DNA from: Labilithrix sp.
GTDB taxonomy: Bacteria > Myxococcota_A > Polyangia > Polyangiales > Polyangiaceae
Length of the DNA stretch: 64,000 nt
Assembly (NCBI GenBank): GCA_019637155.1
Contig: JAHBWE010000005.1
Location: 124,001 to 188,000, forward strand
Direction of reading: 5' to 3'
Below the pieces are notes generated by a model that searched no databases, was not told the origin of the DNA, and saw nothing but the letters and a program-made list of their open reading frames with translations. The position numbers and the translations under genes are program-made. Within the stretch, counting starts at the first letter, position 1, and every line of letters begins with the position of its first letter. Shown piece by piece: positions 32,009 through 41,156 of this stretch.

Positions 32009-34621
32009 CGCCGCGAGCGCCGCGAGCGCGACGAAGACGAGCCCGCCGCCGCTCGTCGCGCGCCCCGGCGCGGTGGAGCAGCCGCCGTCGTCCGCGGCCG
32101 CGCCGGTCCCCTCCGCCGGGTTGACGCTCGCGCCCTTCGTCGGGCTCGGCCGGGTGGTGGGGGTCTTCGGTCTCGAGCCGGACGACGAGGTCGCCGGCGC
32201 GTCCGTGTCGCCGTCGTCGTCGTCGCCCGTCGCGGGCGGCGCGGCGCCGCTGCTGCTCGGACCGGGCCCGGGCGGGCTCACGCTGGAGGCGGGAACGTCG
32301 TCGAAGAGCCGGATCGCGGCGCGGCCGGGGCTGCCGAACGCGCGGCCGAGCGCCTCGTACGTGAGGAGCGCCTTGCCGGTCGCGCCGGGCGCGAGCATCG
32401 GCGCCCATCCGCCGCCGGGGCTCGCGACGATCGCGTCGCCGACGCGATCGAAGCCGGCGGGGAGGAAGCGGAAGCGCGCGAGCGCGATGCCGGAGCCGCT
32501 CTCGGTGCGGACGAAGTCCTCGCGCGTCTCGTAGGCGACGACCCAGTTGTGGCCGTCGAACACGACGCTCGGCGCGTACGCCTTCGCCGGCGCGGTCGCG
32601 GCGTCGAGGCGGACCGGTCCGCCGAGGACGGCGCCGCTCGACTCGAAGCGCGCGCCGACGATCGCTCCCGCGCCGTCGCTGCGGTCTTCCCACGCGACGA
32701 GCGTGAGGCCGTGACCGTCGCTCGCGGCGGCGATCGCGGGGATCGACATCGTCAGGTTCACGGTGCCGACGACGCGCGGCGTCGCGTCGAGCGTCTGCCC
32801 CGTCGCGGAGAAGCGCTGCGCGTGGACCTCCGCCGTGCTCGCGCCGCCCGCGACCGCCGTCCACGCGAGGACGAAATTCGTGCCGTCGAACACGACCGGC
32901 GCGCGCGTGCCGATCGTCCACGTGCTCGCTTCGCTGCGCTCGAACGCGGGTCGCGTCTCGTCGATCGCGCCGGAGGCGGGGACCCAGTACGCGCGGTCGT
33001 TCGCGAGGAGGAGGACCTTGCCGTTCCCCGCGGCGGCGAGGCTCGGGCTCGAGCCGCCGACGATCGCGGGCGCGTCCGCGCCGGGGCCGGTCTTCGGGAC
33101 GTGGAGCGTCGCGACCTTCAGGGCGCCGTTGTCGCCGCGCTCCTCCCACGCGACGACGTACTGCGCGCCGTCGAACACGACCGCCGGCTTCGTCGGCTTC
33201 GTCGTCGCGGCGCGGAGGAGGAAGCCCTTCGCGTCGGCGAGGGTGCCGTCGGGCTTCGCGAACGCGCCCCAGAGCTCGGGGCTGTTCCAGTCGCTCCGGT
33301 ACTCCTGCCAGACGACGAGGTGGCCCGCGCCGTCCGACGCGCTCACGACCTGCCGCTGCGGGGCGTCGGCGCGGGCGACGGTGATGGCGGAGCGGGTAGG
33401 GGAGGTGCCGCTCCGCGCGTAGAGCGAGCCGCTCACGATGCTGCGCGGTTGCCCGGGAAGCACGTTCGACGACGAGTGCGAGCGGAGGACGAGGTACGAG
33501 CTCCCGTTCCACGCGATCGCGGGGCGGAGCTCACCTTCGCCGGAGGTGCCTTGGAGCGTCGTGCCGAGGAGCGCGACGCCTTCGCGCGAGAGGCGCTTCG
33601 CGCCGCCGGCCCACGCGACGGCGTAGGCGTCGCCGTCCCAGATCACGGCGGGGCGGCTCGGCTCGTTGGTCGCGATCGTCACGTCGCCGAGGAGCCTCTC
33701 GCCCGCCGCGGTCACGCGCGCGGCGCGCACGCTGCTGTCGCCGGAGGCGGAGTAGTCGTACCAGGCGACGAGGAAGTTGGTGCCGTCACTCGCGACCGAC
33801 GGCGTGTACGCGTGGCGGCTCCCGGTCGCGATCGTCGTCGCGATCGTGTCGAGGCTCCTGCCGTCGCGGATGCGCGTACCGCGGATGCGCATCGCGGACC
33901 CCATCTCGTCCCACGCGACGAGGAACGTCCGGCCCGCGGCCGCGACCGAGGGCGTCTTGCCGCCGCCGCCCGCGTCCTCGCCGGTCTGCGAGACGCGGAA
34001 GCCGAGCGGCGACTCCACCGGCGCGCCGCCGGGGCTGATGCGCGCGGCGTAGACCTCGGGGTTCGAGTCGCGATCGTCCGACCACGCGACGAGGTACTCG
34101 CTCCCGTTCCACGCGACGCTCGGGAGCGACGCGCGCTTGCCGGCGTTCTTGCCGAGCTGGATCGGCTGCGCGTCGAGGACGGTGCCGTCGGTCGCGACGC
34201 GCGCGGCGGCGACGACGGCGTCGGTCGCGGTCGCGTGCGACCAGGCGACGAGGAAGCTCGTGCCGTCGAACGCGACGGCGGGGTCGACGTCTTCGCCCGC
34301 CCCGATGCTCGGCATCTCGATGCTCCGCTCGCCGAGGACGTTGCCCTGACCGTCGACGCGCGCGGCGCGCACGCGCGCAGACCTGCCGCCGGCGTCGCGA
34401 TCGAGCCACACGGCGAGGAAGGTGCCGCGCCCGCCGGCGACGACGGGACGAGACTGGAAGCTGTACGACGGCCCCGCCGCCGCGAGCGTCCCGACCGGGT
34501 TGCTCAGCGTCGCGGTCGCGTCCCCGGCGACCGCGCCGAGATCGGTGCCCGCCTCCGGCTCGCCGCCCCCGCATGCGGCGAGGAGAATCGTCCCGAGCAG
34601 CAGGCATCCGAATGCACGCAT
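31982..34621 (-). CDS. Large exported repeat protein with lipobox and MYXO-CTERM anchor
   Basis: The product has 879 residues. MRAFGCLLLGTILLAACGGG is a signal peptide with lipobox LLAAC. The body consists of ~14 repeats of the form PSVAWNGSEYLVAWSDDR, i.e. F/YLVAW-x-D with V-W/F-DG, typical of beta-propeller or FG-GAP-like blades. The C-terminus has an Asp/Ser/Pro/Thr-rich spacer, then GGCSTAPG, a hydrophobic helix (GGGLVFVALAALAASV) and RRRR-like RRRRLP: a MYXO-CTERM sorting tail that directs surface anchoring in myxobacteria. Having both a lipobox and this tail is unusual. The ATG at 34619-34621 is set by the signal peptide. Confidence 0.85.
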   Translation of the reverse strand: MRAFGCLLLGTILLAACGGGEPEAGTDLGAVAGDATATLSNPVGTLAAAGPSYSFQSRPVVAGGRGTFLAVWLDRDAGGRSARVRAARVDGQGNVLGERSIEMPSIGAGEDVDPAVAFDGTSFLVAWSHATATDAVVAAARVATDGTVLDAQPIQLGKNAGKRASLPSVAWNGSEYLVAWSDDRDSNPEVYAARISPGGAPVESPLGFRVSQTGEDAGGGGKTPSVAAAGRTFLVAWDEMGSAMRIRGTRIRDGRSLDTIATTIATGSRHAYTPSVASDGTNFLVAWYDYSASGDSSVRAARVTAAGERLLGDVTIATNEPSRPAVIWDGDAYAVAWAGGAKRLSREGVALLGTTLQGTSGEGELRPAIAWNGSSYLVLRSHSSSNVLPGQPRSIVSGSLYARSGTSPTRSAITVARADAPQRQVVSASDGAGHLVVWQEYRSDWNSPELWGAFAKPDGTLADAKGFLLRAATTKPTKPAVVFDGAQYVVAWEERGDNGALKVATLHVPKTGPGADAPAIVGGSSPSLAAAGNGKVLLLANDRAYWVPASGAIDETRPAFERSEASTWTIGTRAPVVFDGTNFVLAWTAVAGGASTAEVHAQRFSATGQTLDATPRVVGTVNLTMSIPAIAAASDGHGLTLVAWEDRSDGAGAIVGARFESSGAVLGGPVRLDAATAPAKAYAPSVVFDGHNWVVAYETREDFVRTESGSGIALARFRFLPAGFDRVGDAIVASPGGGWAPMLAPGATGKALLTYEALGRAFGSPGRAAIRLFDDVPASSVSPPGPGPSSSGAAPPATGDDDDGDTDAPATSSSGSRPKTPTTRPSPTKGASVNPAEGTGAAADDGGCSTAPGRATSGGGLVFVALAALAASVRRRRLP

Positions 34622-34658
34622 CGCCCCGCGCTCTAGCACCGCTTCGCGGTCTTTCAAC

Positions 34659-34679
34659 GTCGGGGGCTTCGCCCCCGAC
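34659..34679. terminator. Intrinsic-terminator-like hairpin
   Basis: Nine-bp arms GTCGGGGGC and GCCCCCGAC surround TTC, giving a stable CTTCG-type loop. It lies between the stop of the FAD-oxidase operon (34864) and the start of the 879-residue protein gene. The rest of 34622-34863 holds GC-rich imperfect palindromes and no gene. Confidence 0.55.
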
Positions 34680-34863
34680 ACCCCCACCCCAGACACGGCC
34701 CTCGCGCGGAGCGCTCGGGGCGCTACGCGCCCGCTGTGGCGGCCGCGTCTGGGGCCCCGTTCTCGAGCTGGCCCCCAGCCCGAGGCTTCGGGGGGTTGGC
34801 CCGACAGCCCAGACCCGGGGCTTGCTGCGGCTCCCGAGCTCGCTGGCCTCTGGTCGTCGGGCG

Positions 34864-35331
34864 TTACTCGCGGTGGAGCTCGCGGGTGATGGCTTCGAGA
34901 AGTGAGGATTCTTCGGGGGTTACGGGGGGATCGAGGTCTAGCTTGGGGATGTTGGTGAGGCGGCGTGGCGTGCTGCGGCGGTGGACGCGGAGCCAGGCGC
35001 GGGTGATGGTCGCGAAGCGCTCGTTGGCGCCGAGGATGAGCGCGATGAGGTCGGGGCCTACGGCGCGGCGGGGGCCGGGGCGGACCTCGAGGCGGCGGCC
35101 GTTCACGAGGGTCGCCTCGAGCCCGGCGACGAGGTGGTCCGCCGGATCGGCGAAGCTGGACGCTGCACCCGGCGCCCCCTGCGCGAGCCACTCCGCGATC
35201 GAGATGCTCGTGTCCTGCACGCTCACGCCGAGCGTGAGGTCGTCCTTCTCGAGCGCGCCTTCGAGCTGCGCGATCGTCACCGCTCCCGGCACGTGCACGA
35301 GCAAGCTCTGCGCGTCGACGACGAGGCTCAC
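34864..35331 (-). CDS. Truncated FAD-binding (PCMH-type) domain protein, second ORF of an oxidase operon
   Basis: The product has 155 residues with a GTG start, overlapping the upstream gene by 4 nt (GTGA). VHVPGAVTIAQLEGALEKDDLTLGV corresponds to the first subdomain of FAD-binding 4 folds, and VAGLEATLVNGRRLEVRPG with GPDLIALILGANERFATITRAWLRVHR to the end of that fold, as in oxidase subunits. The catalytic C-terminal domain is absent, so it cannot be a complete oxidase alone. It may be a regulatory or second flavin-binding subunit, similar in idea to GlcE in glycolate oxidase. Confidence 0.65.
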   Translation of the reverse strand: MSLVVDAQSLLVHVPGAVTIAQLEGALEKDDLTLGVSVQDTSISIAEWLAQGAPGAASSFADPADHLVAGLEATLVNGRRLEVRPGPRRAVGPDLIALILGANERFATITRAWLRVHRRSTPRRLTNIPKLDLDPPVTPEESSLLEAITRELHRE

Positions 35332-36920
35332 GCGGGCACCTCCTTCGCGCGCGTGTCGGCGACGTAGGGGGAAGGCGCGTCCGGCGCGAGGTTGCCCGGG
35401 TTGAGGATGCCCTTCGGATCGAACGCGCGCATGAGCGCCTTCACCGTCGCGATGCCCGCGTCGCCGAGCTCGCTCCCGAGCCGCGGGGCCTTCGAGCGGC
35501 CCGCGCCGTGGTGGTGCGCGAGGGTGCCGCCGGCCTCCACCGCCGCCGCGAGCGCGGCGCGCCACGCGCGGTCGTACGTCGCTTGCGAGCGCGTGTCCCA
35601 GCTCTCCGCGGTCGCGGGATGAGGCGCGCCGGCGGTGCCCGCGAACGAGAAGTAGATGCAGCAGCCGTCGGGGTAGGCGTGGCTCAGGTGCGCCATCACG
35701 AAGACGTGCTCGCCGAGCGCCTTCCGTACGCCGTCGTAGAGCGCGCCGAGCTTCGACCACGGGGCCGCCACCTCCATCGTGTCGGAGAAGAGGCCGGCCG
35801 CGAAGACCGGCGCCTGGCGGTAGCTCACCGAGTAGCGATGGAGGAGCCACTTCTGCGCGGGGCCTTCGCCCTCCCACGTCGCTCTCCGGCGCTCGAAGAG
35901 GCGCTTGGTCTCCTCGAGGTCCTTCTCCGGCTCGTCGCCCTCGCCCTCGAAGATGACGATGAGGAGCGCGTCGCCGAAGAGCGCGTTCCCGAACGAGCCT
36001 TCCATGAGCTCGTTGATCGCGCCGGGGCGGCGGAGGAGGCTCCGCAGCGCGGCCGCCCCGACGCCGGGCGTGCCGCCGGAGTCGGCGCCGTCCTTCTTCA
36101 CCGCGCCGCGCCGCGCGAGCATCGCGTCGAACGGATCGTAGAGCCGCGACACCGCGGGCCGGAGGCCGGCCTGGAACATCACCCGCATCGCCTCCCAGCC
36201 CGCCTCGGTCGAGGGGAACGAGAACGCGCCGAACGCGCGCACGGACGGCTTCGGATGGAGGCGCAAGGTCGCGCTCGTCACGATCGCGAGCGTGCCCTCG
36301 CTCCCCACGACGAGCGGGATCAGGTTCGGCCCGCTCGTGCGATGGCGCAGCGTCACGACCTCGCCGGTGCCGGTCACGCACTCGAGCGCGAGGACCATAT
36401 CTTCGATTTTGCCGTATTTGCCGGAACACTGCCCCGCGCTCCGCGCCGCGACCCAGCCGCCGACCGTGCTGCACAGGATCGACGATGGGAAGTGCCCGAG
36501 CGTGAAGCCGCGGCGGGCGAGCTCTTCCTCGAGCGGGAGGCCCATGTGGCCCGCCTCGACGTCGAGCGTGCGGCGCTCGGCGTCGAGAGCGCGCCAGCGG
36601 TCCATCTTCTTGAGGTCGACGACGATCATGCGCTCGTGCGGGAGCACGCTCGCGCACACGCCGCTGCCGGCGCCGAATGGGACGATCGGCGTCTCGGTGT
36701 CGTGCGCCCACCGCACGACGCGGGAGACCTCGTCCGTGGTCGCCGGCCACACGATCCCGGCCGGCCGGTGCTCCGCGACGTTGCCGGCGCGCACGGCGAG
36801 GTGATGGCGCGGCCACAGGTCACGGGCGTACGCCACGCGATCGGCCGCGTCGGCGCTCGTGCGGAGGCCGGGGAGCGCGCGCGCGAGCTCTTCGATCGCC
36901 ATCGGGCTCGACTCTATCAT
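35328..36920 (-). CDS. FAD-linked oxidase (alkyl-DHAP synthase / glycolate-oxidase-like)
   Basis: The product has 530 residues. The N-terminal FAD domain has IVWPATTDEVSRVVRWA, VPFGAGSGVCASV, and the FAD-contact block CSTVGGWVAARSAGQCSGKYG with GSEGTLAIVTSATLRLHP. The C-terminal part (HLSHAYPDGCCIYFSF, GGTLAHHHGAGRSKAP, DPKGILNPGNL) matches alkyldihydroxyacetonephosphate synthase-like and D-lactate/glycolate-type oxidases. Fine specificity is open. The ATG at 36918-36920 is chosen; ATG at 36900-36902 is possible, and the longest frame (36962) would extend into the divergent gene. The two-ORF operon ends at a hairpin (34659). Confidence 0.85.
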   Translation of the reverse strand: MIESSPMAIEELARALPGLRTSADAADRVAYARDLWPRHHLAVRAGNVAEHRPAGIVWPATTDEVSRVVRWAHDTETPIVPFGAGSGVCASVLPHERMIVVDLKKMDRWRALDAERRTLDVEAGHMGLPLEEELARRGFTLGHFPSSILCSTVGGWVAARSAGQCSGKYGKIEDMVLALECVTGTGEVVTLRHRTSGPNLIPLVVGSEGTLAIVTSATLRLHPKPSVRAFGAFSFPSTEAGWEAMRVMFQAGLRPAVSRLYDPFDAMLARRGAVKKDGADSGGTPGVGAAALRSLLRRPGAINELMEGSFGNALFGDALLIVIFEGEGDEPEKDLEETKRLFERRRATWEGEGPAQKWLLHRYSVSYRQAPVFAAGLFSDTMEVAAPWSKLGALYDGVRKALGEHVFVMAHLSHAYPDGCCIYFSFAGTAGAPHPATAESWDTRSQATYDRAWRAALAAAVEAGGTLAHHHGAGRSKAPRLGSELGDAGIATVKALMRAFDPKGILNPGNLAPDAPSPYVADTRAKEVPA

Positions 36921-36960
36921 TGCTTGCTTTTCCGCGGGCCGGCGCGCTACTCCGAGGGCC

Positions 36961-38910
36961 ATGGCTTCGCCGAACTCCGTGCCGCCGCCGGGTCACGGAT
37001 TCCTCCAGGCGCTCGAGCTCGGCCCGCTCGTCGTCGACGGCGCGATGGGCTCCGAGCTTTTCGAGCGCGGCATCCTCCCGAGCACCTGCCTCGAGGAGCT
37101 CAACGTCTCGAAGCCCGAGATCGTGAAGAAGGTCCACGACGACTACGTGCGCGCCGGCGCGCAGGTGCTCGAGACCAACACGTTCGGCGCGAACGCGATG
37201 CGCCTCGAGAAGCACGGGCTCGCGGGGAAGGTGAAGGAGCTCAACGAGGCGGCGGTGCGCTGCGCGCGCGAGGCCGCGAACGGCCGCGCGTTCATCGCCG
37301 GCGCGATCGGCCCGTCGGGCTACTTCCTCGGCGAGGCGAGCCGCGACGACCTCACGAAGGTGCGGAGCGCGCTGCTCGAGCAGGCGCGCGTGCTCGCCGG
37401 CGCGGGCATCGACGCGATCCTGGTCGAGACGTTCCGGCAGACGAACGAGCTCCGCATCGCGATCGAGTCCGCGGTCACGGCGGCGGGCGGCACCGTGCCG
37501 GTCATCGCGTCGGCGTCGGTCGACGAGCGCGGCCGCATGGCGGACGGGACGAGCTCGGCCGAGGTCGCGCGCCTGATGAAAGAGTGGGGCGCGAGCGTCG
37601 TCGGCGTCAACTGCAGCGACGGCCCGATGAACGTGCTCGAGGCGGTGACGCCGATGCTCGAGACGGGCCTGCCGGTCTGGGCGGTGCCGAACGCCGGCCT
37701 CCCGCGCCGCGTCGACGAGCGCCTCGTCTACATCTCGACCTCGGAGTACTTCGGCGTCTACGCGCGCCGCATGTTCAAGCTCGGGGTGAAGCTCGTCGGC
37801 GGCTGCTGCGGGACGACGCCCGAGCACGTCCGGCGCATCTCCGCCGCCGCGCGCATGGTCGGCCAGGCCGACCGCGCGGCGGGGACGCAGCCGTCGTCGA
37901 CGAAGGACGAAGGCGCCCTCGTCCGCGCGAGCGAGGTGGTCGAGATCGTCGACCCCCTCCACGCCGGGGAGACCCATTGCGCCCCGTTCTCCGAGCGGAG
38001 CGAGCTCGCGGCGAAGATCGCGCGCGGCCAATTCGTCGTCTCGGTCGAGGTGAACCCGCCGGTGGGGCTCGACCTCACGAAGGCGATCAACGCCGCGAAG
38101 ATGCTGAAGGCCGGCGGCGTCGACGTGATCAACATCGCCGACGGCGCGCGCGCGCAGGCGCGGATGGGCAACGTCGCGATGGCGATGCGCGTGCAAGAGC
38201 AGGCGGAGATGGAGACCATCCTCCACGTCTGCGGCCGCGACCGGAACCTGCTCGGCACGCTCGCGCACCTCATGGCCGCGAGCGAGCTCGGCGTGCGGAA
38301 CCTCGTCATCATCACCGGCGATCCGCCGAAGATGGGCGACTTCCCCGACGCCTCCGCGGTCTACGACCTCGACTCGATCGGCATCCTCAAGCTCGCGTCG
38401 CGCCTCAACCACGGCGTCGATCCGTCGGGCAAGCCGCTCGGCGGCGCGACGCGGTTCGTCCTCGCGACCGGCGCGGAGCCGGCGGCGCTCAACTACGAGC
38501 GCGAGCTCGCGCGGCTCGAACAGAAGAAGAAGGCGGGCGCCGAGATCGTGATGACGCAGCCGGTCTACGATCCCGCCGTGCTCGAGCGCTTCCTCGAGGA
38601 CATCGCGCCGCTCGGGCTACCCGTCCTCGTCGGCCTCCTCCCGCTCGCGAGCTTCCGCAACGCCGAGTTCCTCCACAACGAGGTGCCCGGCATGCAGGTC
38701 CCCGAGGCCGTGCGCGAGCGCATGCGCAAGGCCGGCTCCGGCCCGCACGCGCGGCGCGAGGGCGTCGCGATCGCGCGCGAGATGCTCGCGTCGGTCCGCT
38801 CGCGCGTCTCCGGCGCGTACATCATGCCGCCGCTCGAGCGCTACGAGCTCGCGCTCGAGGTCGTCGACGGCTTCCTCGACGCCGCGCCAAGGCCGGATGC
38901 GCTGCACTAG
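36961..38910 (+). CDS. Bifunctional homocysteine S-methyltransferase / 5,10-methylenetetrahydrofolate reductase
   Basis: The product has 649 residues. Residues ~15-310 are the zinc-dependent methyltransferase barrel: LVVDGAMGSELFERG, TNTFGANAMRL, GVNCSDG and GGCCGTTPEHV, whose three Cys bind zinc. Residues ~340-640 are the FAD-containing reductase: FVVSVEVNPPVGLD, DVINIADGARA, LVIITGDPPKMGDFP, VMTQPVYDP. The same fusion exists in Firmicutes (YitJ). It converts methylene-THF to methyl-THF and methylates homocysteine in one protein, feeding methionine synthesis. It diverges from the FAD oxidase with a 40-bp gap. Confidence 0.92.
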   Translation: MASPNSVPPPGHGFLQALELGPLVVDGAMGSELFERGILPSTCLEELNVSKPEIVKKVHDDYVRAGAQVLETNTFGANAMRLEKHGLAGKVKELNEAAVRCAREAANGRAFIAGAIGPSGYFLGEASRDDLTKVRSALLEQARVLAGAGIDAILVETFRQTNELRIAIESAVTAAGGTVPVIASASVDERGRMADGTSSAEVARLMKEWGASVVGVNCSDGPMNVLEAVTPMLETGLPVWAVPNAGLPRRVDERLVYISTSEYFGVYARRMFKLGVKLVGGCCGTTPEHVRRISAAARMVGQADRAAGTQPSSTKDEGALVRASEVVEIVDPLHAGETHCAPFSERSELAAKIARGQFVVSVEVNPPVGLDLTKAINAAKMLKAGGVDVINIADGARAQARMGNVAMAMRVQEQAEMETILHVCGRDRNLLGTLAHLMAASELGVRNLVIITGDPPKMGDFPDASAVYDLDSIGILKLASRLNHGVDPSGKPLGGATRFVLATGAEPAALNYERELARLEQKKKAGAEIVMTQPVYDPAVLERFLEDIAPLGLPVLVGLLPLASFRNAEFLHNEVPGMQVPEAVRERMRKAGSGPHARREGVAIAREMLASVRSRVSGAYIMPPLERYELALEVVDGFLDAAPRPDALH

Positions 38911-40207
38911 GCCCGCCGCGATCGCTGTATTCTGCATGAGTCTCGCGGCCTGCGGCTCGTGCAGCAAGGACGACCCCGGCGCGTCCGCCGACGGCGGCCA
39001 GCCCGCGCCGGTGACGTCGGGCACCGTCGTCGCGGAGCCGCTGCCGCGCTGCCGCCGCGGCGCCGAGCGCCTCGCGATCCCGGGCGACGAGGCGACGGTC
39101 GGCGACGTCGCGATCGGCCCCGCCGGCCTCCTCGCCGGCGTCGTGCGCGTGAACGGCGGCAAGCGCGTCGCGTCGATGCTGCGCGCGCCGCTCACGCTCG
39201 CGGAGGCGACGATGACCGACCTCGGCGTCCCGCTCGGAGACGATCCTCCGCCGTCGCCGCGCTGGAACGGGAGCAAGCCGTGGGTCGCGTACATCGCCGG
39301 GCGCTCGGCCGACGGCGGGACGAAGCTCCGCGAGCTCGTCGTGAAGGAGGTCGTGCCCGAAGGGGCGGGGACCGAGAAGAAGCCGCTCTCGATCTTCCAG
39401 CAGGCGGACGAGTCGACCGCGTTCGATCTCGCGTGGGCGGAGAACGGCGCCGGCCTCGTCGCGTGGGACGAGGACGCGCCGGTCGTCCTCGAAGCGGGCG
39501 TCCCGGCGAAGAAGGAGGCGACCACGCGCGGCGTCGTGAAGGTGCAAGCGCTCACCGCCGACGCCGCGCCGCGCACGGCGTCGCCCGACACGTCGGACGC
39601 GGAGTCGCCGCGCCTCGTCGCGAAGCCCGGCGGCGGCTTCTGGCTCGCGTGGATGGCGCGCCGCGCGGAGGAGGAGCCCTCCGGCATCGAGGGCCCCGGC
39701 GAGCCGCGCGCGTTCCGGTGGATCGAGGTGCTCGCGCTCTCGGGCTCCGGCGAGCCGCAGGGGAAGCCGATGCGCGTGTCCTCGGAGAAGGGGCGCGCCG
39801 TCGCCTTCGAGCTCGCGCGGAGCGGCTCCGATCTCGTCATCATGCTGCAGGACGAGATCGCGGCGTCGGAGGGCGGCGGCGCCCGCATCGTGCGCTACAA
39901 GCTCGGCGAGAACGGCAAGCCCGAGGCGGCGGACGTCGTGAAGGACGGCGTCGGCCACGCGCTCGCGGACCTCGTCCCGACCGCGTCCGGCGAGCCCGCG
40001 CGCTGGCTCGCCTGGAGCGACACGAGCGAGCACGCCCGCCTCACGCTCCTCGGCCCCGGCCTCGTCGCGCAGGGCCGCGCGTCCTCGGAGCCCACCCTCG
40101 ACAACACCCGCATCCTCGCCTCCTCCGACGACACCCTCTTCGCCCTCGCCGCCACCGACAAACCCACCCGCCCCCAACCCGAGCTCCTCCGCTTCGTTTG
40201 CAGATGA
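38897..40207 (+). CDS. Lipoprotein, probably beta-propeller-like
   Basis: The product has 436 residues. RCTRPAAIAVFCMSLAAC is a signal peptide with lipobox SLAAC, followed by CGSCSK. Segments such as RWNGSKPWVAYIAGRSADGG and GGGFWLAWMARRAEEE recur at about 60-residue intervals, resembling the propeller-like repeats of the 879-residue protein. The first 14 bases overlap the end of the bifunctional reductase gene, so it is likely co-transcribed. Function unknown. Confidence 0.75.
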   Translation: MRCTRPAAIAVFCMSLAACGSCSKDDPGASADGGQPAPVTSGTVVAEPLPRCRRGAERLAIPGDEATVGDVAIGPAGLLAGVVRVNGGKRVASMLRAPLTLAEATMTDLGVPLGDDPPPSPRWNGSKPWVAYIAGRSADGGTKLRELVVKEVVPEGAGTEKKPLSIFQQADESTAFDLAWAENGAGLVAWDEDAPVVLEAGVPAKKEATTRGVVKVQALTADAAPRTASPDTSDAESPRLVAKPGGGFWLAWMARRAEEEPSGIEGPGEPRAFRWIEVLALSGSGEPQGKPMRVSSEKGRAVAFELARSGSDLVIMLQDEIAASEGGGARIVRYKLGENGKPEAADVVKDGVGHALADLVPTASGEPARWLAWSDTSEHARLTLLGPGLVAQGRASSEPTLDNTRILASSDDTLFALAATDKPTRPQPELLRFVCR

Positions 40208-40278
40208 CGCCTTCTCAACACTTTCCCCCAGGCCTCGGTTCGACTAGCTTTTTCGCGTGACGATGCCACGAGCCCTCG

Positions 40279-40352
40279 GGGCCCATAGCTCAATCGGTCA
40301 GAGCCCCCGGCTCATAACCGGGCTAGTCCTGGTTCGAACCCAGGTGGGCCCA
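40279..40352 (+). tRNA. tRNA with CAT anticodon (elongator Met or Ile2)
   Basis: The acceptor arms GGGCCCA (40279-40285) and TGGGCCC (40345-40351) pair; the discriminator is A and CCA is not encoded. The D arm is GCTC-loop-GAGC; the anticodon arm CCCGG-CTCATAA-CCGGG has CAT at its centre, and the T arm is CCTGG-TTCGAAC-CCAGG. The acceptor starts with a normal G-C pair, so it is not initiator tRNA. Met versus lysidine-modified Ile cannot be decided from sequence alone. Confidence 0.9.
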
Positions 40353-40408
40353 CTTCTTCTCGTCCCCGAAGCCCGCGGCTTCGCTTTCTTGAAAACAGGA
40401 GCACTCGG

Positions 40409-41140
40409 TTGAGCAACCCGGATCAGATCCGCGCGCTGGAGGAGCTGGCGGCAATGGACGCCGAGGTGAAGGCGCTCGAAGAGAAGCTCGCGGAGGAGCG
40501 CGGCGCCCTCGGTGGAATGAAGGACAGCCTGAAGAAGCTCGAGGACAAGCTCGCCGCCGACCGCGCGACGGTGGGCAGCGCGGACAAGCAGCGCAACGAG
40601 CTGCACCTCGACATACGCGGGATGACGCAGCAAATCGAGCACTCACGCGAGAAGCTGAACCGCTCGCGCACCGAGCGCGAGAGCCAGGCCGCGCAGCGTG
40701 AGCTCGAGGAGCTGCGGAAGCTGATCCGCGATCGCGAGGACGACATCCAGCGCATCGACACCGACACCGCCGCGGTGCGCGCCCAGCTCGAGACGACCGA
40801 GGGGGAGCACAAGCAGCTCTCCGACGAGCTTGCGGCGAAGGAAGGCGACATCCAAGCGAAGGTCGCGCAGCTCGAGTCCGATCGCGTCGCGAAGGGCGGG
40901 GGACGCGACGTGATCGTGAAGCGGCTGCCGCCGGCGCTCTTTCGCCGCTACGAGATGATCCGCCAGCGGCGCGGCAGCGCGCTCGCGCAGACGAGCGACG
41001 GCACCTGCAACAAGTGCAACATGGCGCTGCCCCCGCAGCTCTATCACCGCCTGCGCCGCGAGCCGCTCATCGAGCAGTGTCCGTCGTGCAATCGGCTCAT
41101 CTACTTCGCTGCACCCGTTCAAGCCACGAAGGTCGACTAG
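40409..41140 (+). CDS. Coiled-coil protein with C-terminal C4 zinc ribbon
   Basis: The product has 243 residues with a TTG start and Shine-Dalgarno AGGAG at 40397-40401. Residues 5-165 are almost continuous heptad coiled coil (EEKLAEERGALGGMKDSLKK and similar). The end has CNKCN (about residues 198-202) and CPSCN (224-228), the four zinc-binding cysteines of the C4-type zinc-ribbon (zf-RING_7) family. These proteins are widespread and probably bind nucleic acid; the function is not established. It directly follows the tRNA and precedes a kinase that also has a zinc-ribbon start. Confidence 0.85.
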   Translation: MSNPDQIRALEELAAMDAEVKALEEKLAEERGALGGMKDSLKKLEDKLAADRATVGSADKQRNELHLDIRGMTQQIEHSREKLNRSRTERESQAAQRELEELRKLIRDREDDIQRIDTDTAAVRAQLETTEGEHKQLSDELAAKEGDIQAKVAQLESDRVAKGGGRDVIVKRLPPALFRRYEMIRQRRGSALAQTSDGTCNKCNMALPPQLYHRLRREPLIEQCPSCNRLIYFAAPVQATKVD

Positions 41141-41156
41141 CCGAAAGCCCCACGCC

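Noticed and set aside
34622..35191. N-terminal extension of the 879-residue protein
   Set aside because: The extended part is Arg/Pro-rich and runs antiphase over the FAD-domain ORF; the signal peptide starts at 34621.
36961..38910. Fused methyltransferase/reductase considered as a novel fusion
   Set aside because: The same domain order is already known from Firmicutes (YitJ) and other bacteria.
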